Shown: piece after piece, positions 57,123 through 64,000 of the stretch
Numbering within the stretch: the stretch's first letter is position 1
How the letters are laid out: each line of letters starts with the position of its first letter
Assembly (NCBI GenBank): GCA_029721515.1
Contig: CM056553.1
Span: 14,512,447 to 14,576,446 of the forward strand
Direction: 5' to 3'
DNA from: Synanceia verrucosa
Taxonomy: Eukaryota; Chordata; Actinopteri; Perciformes; Synanceiidae
DNA length: 64,000 bases
The notes under the pieces: model-generated
Database searches by the model: none
The model's input: only the letters and a program-made list of their open reading frames with translations
Told to the model about the DNA's origin: nothing
Made by a program: the position numbers and the translations under genes

Positions 57123-57518
57123 CCCATCCACGGTAATGTAAGAGCTGTGCACATTGTGAGGAACACTTCAAATGCTGTATTCAAAATGATTAATAAAAAT
57201 GAATGTATATAATCACTGTTTTGTATGATAATACTACTATTAATAATAATCTTAATAATAACAATATTAATAATGATTTATATTTGAAGAGGTAATACAC
57301 ATTATATTTGTAAATGTTGACACATTTTTGAAATAAAACAAATACAAATTTTGAAGAAGTATTTTGATTATTATTATTGTTATTATGATTATGATTATGA
57401 TTGTTATTATAAGTAGTTGTAGCAGTAGTCGTCATAGTAGCATTAAAGACAAACTTTTCTGATTGTATGTTGTGAAGGAAGTGAAATTTTTGAAGTCAGA
57501 AGCACTTTCAGAAAAAGA

Positions 57519-57544
57519 GGAGCTGTCCACACTGTGGTGCTGAA
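57519..57544 (-). promoter_or_regulatory. RE1/NRSE element, expanded spacing
   Basis: TTCAGCACC, 7-base spacer ACAGTGT, then GGACAGCTCC: both half-sites perfect but 5 bases further apart than canonical, matching a known non-canonical REST class. About 115 bp 3' of the V17 donor. Confidence 0.7.
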
Positions 57545-57659
57545 AAGACCGGGCATCATTGGTTTGCTGTAATAGTGTAACCAGCTACCCATTAAAATTC
57601 ATGTTAAATTCAGAGACGCAGTGTGTAAAGAAATAAATACTTTGCATATGGCACCTCAC

Positions 57660-60080
57660 CTCTAGAGGAGAGTCTGGTTCATCCAAGATGCTCTTCTCAC
57701 CCTGTATGCGCTGCATCGTCCCTGTAGAACTGGGGTCCATTATCAGCACGTTCTGACTACCAGCTCTGCCGAACTTACAGTCACTCTTTCTGGAGTCAGT
57801 GGTCCTGCACACCTCGTAGTTGTACACGTGTTGGAAAGTCCCTGTCCCCAAAGTGTCTGAGTAACGTGGTGGATAATATGGAATCACAGGGAGATTGGAG
57901 TGATACAGGATGCGAGACTGTCTCCACCTGTAGATCTTCACTGATATAATAACCACTAAACACGTGATGAAGAGGAAGGAGACTACAGCCAGAGCCAACA
58001 CTAAGTAAAAAGTCAGGTTGTCATTGTACTCCTTGTCGTGTGTAAAGTCAGTGAACTCAGACAGCACTTCAGGGAAGCTGTCCGCCACCGCCACGTTAAC
58101 AATGACTGTAGCTGAACGAGAGGGCTGCCCGTTGTCCTCCACTATAACAGTCAGTCTTTGTTTCACAGCATCTTTATCAGTGACTTGGCGGATAGTTCTT
58201 ATTTCTCCATTCTGTAAGCCCACTTCAAACAGCGCCCTGTCTGTGGCTTTCTGCAGTTTATAGGAGAGCCAGGCATTCTGTCCAGAGTCCACATCAACAG
58301 CCACCACTTTAGTGACCAGATAACCCACATCTGCTGAACGAGGCACCATTTCAGCCACCACAGAGCCACCAGTCTGGACTGGGTACAGAACCTGAGGAGG
58401 GTTGTCGTTCTGGTCCTGGATCAGTATTTTAACTGTGGCCACTGAACTCAGAGGAGGGGATCCAGCATCACGAGCAGTTACGTTGAATTCAAACCACTTG
58501 ATCTGCTCATAATCAAACGACCTCACTGCATGAATTACACCATTTTCTGAATTTACTGACACTAACGAAGACAGAGCTGCTCCATTAATTTCTTTCTCCT
58601 CCAGGAAGTAAGAGACTCGAGCGTTTTGGCCCCAGTCTGCATCACTAGCACTGAGAGTGAACACAGAAAACCCAGGAGAGTTGTTCTCTGGTACACTCTT
58701 AGTGTATTCTGTTTGGTCAAATATAGGTGGACTGTCATTGACGTCAGAAACTTTAACGTTGATGTTTTTACTGGTAGTCAGAGGCGGGGAGCCTTGGTCA
58801 GAGACGGTTATGGTGATATTATACTCAGGAGTACTTTCTCTATCTAAGAAGTCTTCAGTTACTATAGTATAATATCCTGTTAATGAAGACTCTATTTTGA
58901 AAGGTATGTCAGAGTTAATGGAGCACTTGACAACACCGTTACCATCAGAGTCTTCGTCATCAGCATTAATAACAGCAATTGTTGTTCCTGGAGGAGAATC
59001 CTCAGATATAGAGTTAGAAAATGACATCAGCTGAATCGTAGGGACGTTGTCATTTTCGTCAATAATTTGAATTATAACTTTGCAGGTGTCTGAATATCCT
59101 CCGTGGTCACTAGCCTTAACGTTGAATTGATAAGTTTTAGATTTTTCAAAATCGAGATTACCTGCGACTTTAATCTCCCCAGTATTAACATTTACTTTAA
59201 AAAGCTGCTTCGCTTCTCTGGCGACGTGAGCTATGGAAAATGTAACCTCGCCATTGATTCCTTTATCTGCATCATTTGCGCTCACAGTGGTCACCACAGT
59301 TCCTTCAGGAGAATTCTCCTTGACATCAGCTTTATAAACAGGCTGGCTACACACTGGTGCATTATCGTTTGCATCAAGCACAGTGATATGAATACGCACC
59401 GTCCCTGATCTGTGTGGCTCCCCTCCATCTGAAGCAATCAGCATGAGAGAGTGAGTCTCTTCTTTCTCTCGGTCTAACGGGTTTTGTAAAACCATTTCGA
59501 TAAATTTCCCACCATCAGGCTGGCTCTGTACTTCCAATTTGAAATGATCTGAAGGTTTAAGGATGTATTTTTGAATATCATTTATACCAACATCCGGGTC
59601 GTCTGCACCTTCTAGTGAGAAGCGAGTCCCAGATGCAGCATTTTCAACTATTTTCAAATGTATTTCATCTTTTTGGAACGACGGACTGTTGTCGTTTATG
59701 TCTGTTACCTCCACTGTTACTCGATAAAGTTGGATTGGATTTTCTAAAATGACCTCGAAACTGAAGCTACAGGGCGTCGTCTTCCCACACAGCTCTTCTC
59801 GGTCGATTCTCTCTTTGATTACAAGGTTTCCTTTGTCTCGGTTTAAATCAACGTACTGTCGACTACCTTTTGTAATGATACGAGCTTTACCTGACATGAG
59901 CCTCGCCACATCCAAGCCTACATCTCTAGCGATGTTTCCAACGAAAGACCCCTCTGCCTGCTCCTCTGGTACGGAATACCGAGCCTGTCCAGTCACTGAG
60001 CTCAGCTTGAAAAGACAAAGAATGACAAACAGTGCCTGCCATCGGCCTTTGCGAGCGATAATCCACATAGAAACCATCAT
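57660..60080 (-). CDS. pcdhg: Protocadherin gamma variable exon V17 (V16-V18 group)
   Basis: 807 codons to GAG|GTGAGG; start choice as for V16. EC1 is the group form except RDVGLDV for RDLGLDV. It has the most distinct EC2-EC3 of the three: TRFSLEGADDPDVGINDIQ and LKPSDHFKLE in EC2; DKGINGEVTFSIAHVAREAK, VNVNTGEIKVAGNLDFEKSK and FNVKASDHGGYSD in EC3. EC4-EC5 return to the group form. Private tail changes are GTGTFQHVYN for GTGTLQHVYN and RIQGEKSIL for RIQSEKSIL, unusual in a region nearly fixed elsewhere. The frame continues past the donor into intron sequence that V18 also has. Confidence 0.95.
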
Positions 60081-60299
60081 GAATCCAGAGGTACAGACGC
60101 AGTAATCCTTTTCAGTGCAAAACAGATGACCTTATATCTATATGCTGAAAACGTAACAGTATTTTCAGAAGAGAAAATCCACGCAAGGATGCACTACTGA
60201 AAAAAAATCACAGACCAGACCTTCCTCCCTGCGAGCATTAAACACTGAGCAGAATTAAAGGGGTGGATCGCTGCACTGCTGGGTCTGTTAGTCAGTGAT

Positions 60300-60321
60300 G
60301 TATCAACAGCGGCGCTCAGAG
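60300..60321 (-). promoter_or_regulatory. V17 promoter CSE (CGCCGCTG variant)
   Basis: Same as V16: minus CTCTGAGCGCCGCTGTTGAT, about 220 bp upstream of the start. Confidence 0.75.
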
Positions 60322-60448
60322 CCCATCCACGGTAATGTAAGAGCTGTGCACATTATGAGGAACACCTCAAATGCTGTACTCAAAATGATTAATAAAAATG
60401 AATGTTTCTAATCACTGTTTCTGTATGATAATATTACTAATAAGAATA

Positions 60449-60589
60449 ATCCTAATAATAACAACACTAACAGTAAAAATAATAAAAAATAATAATAATA
60501 ATTTATATTTGAAAAGGTGACATATTTGTAAATGTTGAAAAATCTTTGAAGTAAAAAAATAAAAATTAAGAAAAAGTTTTATTATTATG

Positions 60590-60632
<43 letters not shown>
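60449..60632. repeat. Inverted AAT / ATT microsatellite pair
   Basis: AAT-rich units (about 60449-60503) face a pure (ATT)n tract (60590-60632) about 85 bases away; the two could pair as a hairpin. The same arrangement occurs in the flanking copies. Confidence 0.8.
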
Positions 60633-60634
<2 letters not shown>

Positions 60635-60741
60635 AGTAGTTGTAGCAGTAGTCGTCATAGTAGCTTTAAATACAAACTTTTCTGATTGTATGTTGTGAAG
60701 GAAGTGAAATTTTTCAAGTAAGAAGCACTTTCAGAAAAAGA

Positions 60742-60767
60742 GGAGCTGTCCACACTGTGGTGCTGAA
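60742..60767 (-). promoter_or_regulatory. RE1/NRSE element, expanded spacing
   Basis: Identical to 57519-57544; about 115 bp 3' of the V18 donor. Confidence 0.7.
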
Positions 60768-60882
60768 AAGAACCGGCATCACTGGTTTGCTGTAATAGTG
60801 TAACCAGCTACCCATTAAAATTCATGTTAAATTCAGAAAAGCAGTGTGTAAATAAGTAAATACTTTGCATATGGTACCTCAC

Positions 60883-63303
60883 CTCTATAGGAAAGTCTGG
60901 TTCATCCAAGATGCTCTTCTCACTCTGTATCCGCTGTATCGTCCCTGTAGAACTGGGGTCCATTATCAGCACGTTCTGACTACCAGCTCTGCCGAACTTA
61001 CAGTCACTCTTTCTGGAGTCAGTGGTCCTGCACACCTCGTAGTTGTACACGTGTTGGAGAGTCCCTGTCCCCAAAGTGTCTGAGTAACGTGGTGGATAAT
61101 ATGGAATCACAGGGAGATTGGAGTGATACAGGATGCGAGACTGTCTCCACCTGTAAATCTTCACTGATATAATAACCACTAAACACGTGATGAAGAGGAA
61201 GGAGACTACAGCCAGAGCCAACACTAAGTAAAAAGTCAGGTTGTCATTGTACTCCTTGTCGTGTGTAAAGTCAGTGAACTCAGACAGCACTTCAGGGAAG
61301 CTGTCCGCCACCGCCACGTTAACAATGACTGTCGCTGAACGAGAGGGCTGCCCGTTGTCCTCCACTATAACAGTCAGTCTTTGTTTCACAGCATCTTTAT
61401 CAGTGACTTGGCGGATAGTTCTTATTTCTCCATTCTGTAAGCCCACTTCAAACAGCGCCCTGTCTGTGGCTTTCTGCAGTTTATAGGAGAGCCAGGCATT
61501 CTGTCCAGAGTCCACATCAACAGCCACCACTTTAGTGACCAGATAGCCCACATCTGCTGAACGAGGCACCATTTCAGCCACCACAGAGCCACCAGTCTGG
61601 ACTGGGTACAGAACCTGAGGAGGGTTGTCGTTCTGGTCCTGGATCAGTATTTTAACTGTGGCCACTGAACTCAGAGGAGGGGATCCAGCATCACGAGCAG
61701 TTACGTTGAATTCAAACCACTTGATCTGTTCATAATCAAATGACCTCACTGCATGAATTACACCATTTTCTGAATTTACTGACACTAACGAAGACAGAGC
61801 TGCTCCATTAATTTCTTTCTCCTCCAGGAAGTAAGAGACTCGAGCGTTTTGGCCCCAGTCTGCATCACTAGCACTGAGAGTGAACACAGAAAACCCAGGA
61901 GAGTTGTTCTCTGGTACACTCTTACTGTATTCTGTTTGGTCAAATATAGGTGGACTGTCATTCACGTCTGAAACTTTAATGTTGATGTTTTTACTGGTAG
62001 TCAGAGGCGGGGAGCCTTGGTCAGAGACGGTTATGGTGATATTATACTCAGGAGTACTTTCTCTGTCTAAGAAGTCTTCAGTTACTATAGTATAATATCC
62101 TGTTAATGAAGACTCTATTTTGAACGGTATGTCAGAGTTAATGGAGCACTTGACAACACCGTTACCATCAGAGTCTTCGTCATCAGCATTAATAACAGCA
62201 ATTGTTGTTCCTGGAGGAGAATCCTCAGATATAGAGTTAGAAAATGACATCAGCTGAATTGTAGGGACGTTGTCATTCTCGTCAATAATTTGAATAATAA
62301 CTTTGCAGGTGTCTGAATATCCTCCATGGTCACTTGCCTGAATATTTAATTGATATGTCTTAGACTTTTCAAAATCCAGTTTACTTGCGACCTTAATTTC
62401 ACCCGTTTTAACATTGACTTTAAAAAGCTGATTTGCCTCTTTAGCAACATAAGGTATAGAGTAAGTAACCTCGCCATATTGTCCTTTATCTGCATCATTT
62501 GCGCTCACAGTGGTCACCACAGTTCCTTCAGGAGAATTCTCCTTGACATCAGCTTTATAAACAGGCTGGCTACACACTGGTGCATTATCGTTTGCATCAA
62601 GCACAGTGACATGAATACGCACCGTCCCTGATCTGTGTGGCTCCCCTCCATCTGAAGCAATCAGCATGAGAGAGTGAGTCTCTTCTTTCTCTCGGTCTAA
62701 CGGGTTTTGTAAAACCATTTCGATAAATTTCCCACCACCAGGCTGGCTTTGTACTTCCAATTTGAAATTATCTGAAGGTTTAAGTGTGTATTTTTGGATA
62801 TCATTCATACTAACATCCGGGTCGTCCGCACTCAACAAGGAGAAACGAGTCCCAGATGCAGCATTTTCAACTATTTTCAAATTTATTTCATCTTTTGGGA
62901 ACGACGGACTGTTGTCGTTTATGTCTGTTACCTCCACTGTTACTCGATAAAGTTGGATTGGATTTTCTAAAATGACCTCGAAACTGAAGCTACAGGGCGT
63001 CGTCTTCCCACACAGCTCTTCTCGGTCGATTCTCTCTTTGATTACAAGGTTTCCTTTGTCTCGGTTTAAATCAACGTACTGTCGACTTCCTTTTGTAATG
63101 ATACGAGCTTTACCTGACATGAGCCTCGCCACATCCAAGCCTAAATCTCTAGCGATGTTTCCAACGAAAGACCCCTCTGCCTGCTCCTCTGGTACGGAAT
63201 ACCGAGCCTGTCCAGTCACTGAGCTCAGCTTGAAAAGACAAAGAATGACAAACAGTGCCTGCCATCGGCCTTTGCGAGCGATAATCCACATAGAAACCAT
63301 CAT
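60883..63303 (-). CDS. pcdhg: Protocadherin gamma variable exon V18 (V16-V18 group)
   Basis: 807 codons to GAG|GTGAGG; start choice as for V16. A mosaic of the other two: EC2 has TRFSL as in V17 then LSADDPDVSMNDIQKYTLK (private); the EC2-EC3 junction and KENSPEG are as in V17, but DKGQYGEVTYSIPYVAKEA is as in V16; later EC3 has LNIQASDHGGYSD (part private, part V17). SQPGGGKF replaces SQPDGGKF in EC2. The last tail residues are DEPDFPIE against DEPDSPLE in all other exons, with TGTIQRIQ for TGTMQRIQ; these changes cluster within 30 codons of the donor. Confidence 0.95.
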
Positions 63304-63520
63304 GAATCCAGAGGTACAGACGCAGTAATCCTTTTCAATGCAAAACAGACGACTTGATATCCATGTACTGAAAAAGTAACAGTATTTTCAAGAGAGAAAA
63401 TCCACGAAAAATGCAAGCCTTAAAACGATCAAAGACCAGACCTTCCTCTCTGCGAGCATTAAACACTGAGCAGAATTAAAGGGGTGGATCGCTGCACTGC
63501 TGGGTCTGTTAGTCAGTGAT

Positions 63521-63542
63521 GTATCAACAGCGGCGCTCAGAG
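63521..63542 (-). promoter_or_regulatory. V18 promoter CSE (CGCCGCTG variant)
   Basis: Minus CTCTGAGCGCCGCTGTTGAT, as in V16 and V17, about 220 bp upstream of the start. Confidence 0.75.
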
Positions 63543-63658
63543 CCCATCCACGGTAATGTAAGAGCTGTGCACATTATGAGGAACACTTCAAATGCTGTAC
63601 TCAAAATGATTAACAAAAATGAATGTTTCTAATCACTGTTTCTGTATGATAATACGAC

Positions 63659-63693
63659 TAATAATAATAATCCTAATAATAACAATAACAATA

Positions 63694-63726
<33 letters not shown>

Positions 63727-63856
63727 ATAATAATAATAATTTATATTTGAAAAGGTAACATATTTGTAAATGTTGACAAATCTTTGAAGTAAAAAAATAC
63801 AAATTATGAAAAAGTTTTATTATTATTACTATTATTATTATTATTATTATTATTAT
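63659..63856. repeat. Inverted AAT / ATT microsatellite pair
   Basis: AAT tract (63659-63740) and ATT tract (about 63817-63856) in opposite sense, about 75 bases apart; the longest AAT arm of the three copies. Confidence 0.8.
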
Positions 63857-63964
63857 AAGTAGTTGTAGGAGTAGTCGTCATAGTAGCTTTAAATACAAAC
63901 TTTTCTGATTGTATGTTGTGATGGAAGTGAAATTTTTCAAGTAAGAAGCACTTTCAGAAAAAGA

Positions 63965-63990
63965 GGAGCTGTCCACACAGTGGTGCTGAA
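63965..63990 (-). promoter_or_regulatory. RE1/NRSE element, expanded spacing
   Basis: TTCAGCACC, 7-base spacer ACTGTGT, then GGACAGCTCC. By position it is the 3' flank of a further exon beyond the right edge. Confidence 0.7.
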
Positions 63991-64000
63991 AAGAACGGGC

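Larger units (their letters stand above)
56884..57659. other. Spacer V16-V17
   Basis: Holds the V16 CSE, AAT/ATT tracts in inverted arrangement (57232-57276 and 57365-57410), and an expanded-spacing RE1. Homologous to spacers after V17 and V18. Confidence 0.7.
60081..60882. other. Spacer V17-V18
   Basis: Holds the V17 CSE, inverted AAT/ATT tracts and an expanded-spacing RE1. Confidence 0.7.
63304..64000. other. 5' flank of V18, reaching the next exon's 3' flank
   Basis: Holds the V18 CSE, inverted AAT/ATT tracts and an expanded-spacing RE1 close to the right edge. No coding sequence inside the window. Confidence 0.75.

Noticed and set aside
1..64000. Mobile elements, tRNA, rRNA, CRISPR or prokaryotic operon structure
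   Set aside because: None seen; all repeats are explained by the duplicated exon units and microsatellites.

Overview
This is vertebrate DNA, most likely from a teleost fish. It holds part of a clustered protocadherin gamma locus: 18 large intronless 'variable' exons in tandem, all transcribed from the minus strand, numbered here V1 to V18 from left to right. Transcription order is V18 to V1. Each exon encodes a signal peptide, six extracellular cadherin repeats (EC1-EC6), one membrane span and a 90-residue gamma-type cytoplasmic stretch with the core YNYEVCRTTDSRKSDCKF. Each ends at a phase-0 splice donor (GAG|GTNNG). The shared constant exons that would complete each transcript are not in the window and should lie beyond the left edge, so no complete gene is present. 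Teleost is inferred from the tail type, the spacers of about 0.6-1.7 kb, and near-identical exon 3' ends, a homogenised pattern known for fish protocadherin clusters.

Layout: 1-1757 is non-coding 3' flank. V1 (1758-4139) is a stand-alone exon. V2-V8 (4768-28374) form an A-B-C-A-B-C-A array made by a tandem duplication of about 10.61 kb (V2, V5, V8 = type A; V3, V6 = type B; V4, V7 = type C). V9-V13 (29518-46458) are more divergent single exons. V14 and V15 (47120-53713) belong to a second subfamily with CSFSFE after the EC1 cysteine loop. V16-V18 (54463-63303) are near-identical copies of that subfamily at 3.1-3.2 kb period, and the right-edge flank predicts another copy just outside. All 18 reading frames are open.

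Regulation visible in sequence: about 240-310 bp upstream of most start codons is a conserved promoter block with a CGCT core (minus strand GGGCCGCTGTTG or GGGACGCTGTTG), matching the conserved sequence element (CSE) of clustered protocadherin promoters, known in mammals to bind CTCF. Most promoters have a second block, CAGYACCTCCC, about 40-60 bp downstream. Most spacers also carry one or two REST/NRSF (RE1) elements, several matching the 17-base core consensus perfectly, just 3' of the upstream exon. In V17, V18 and the predicted next copy the half-sites are 5 bases further apart.

Together the exons supply alternative ectodomains for one family of neuronal adhesion receptors. In the known system each promoter is chosen stochastically and its exon is spliced to common constant exons; EC1-EC4 give homophilic recognition and the tail is shared. 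Here EC1-EC3 differ between exon types, while EC5-tail (V1-V13) or EC6-tail (V14-V18) is almost invariant, as expected from repeated gene conversion.
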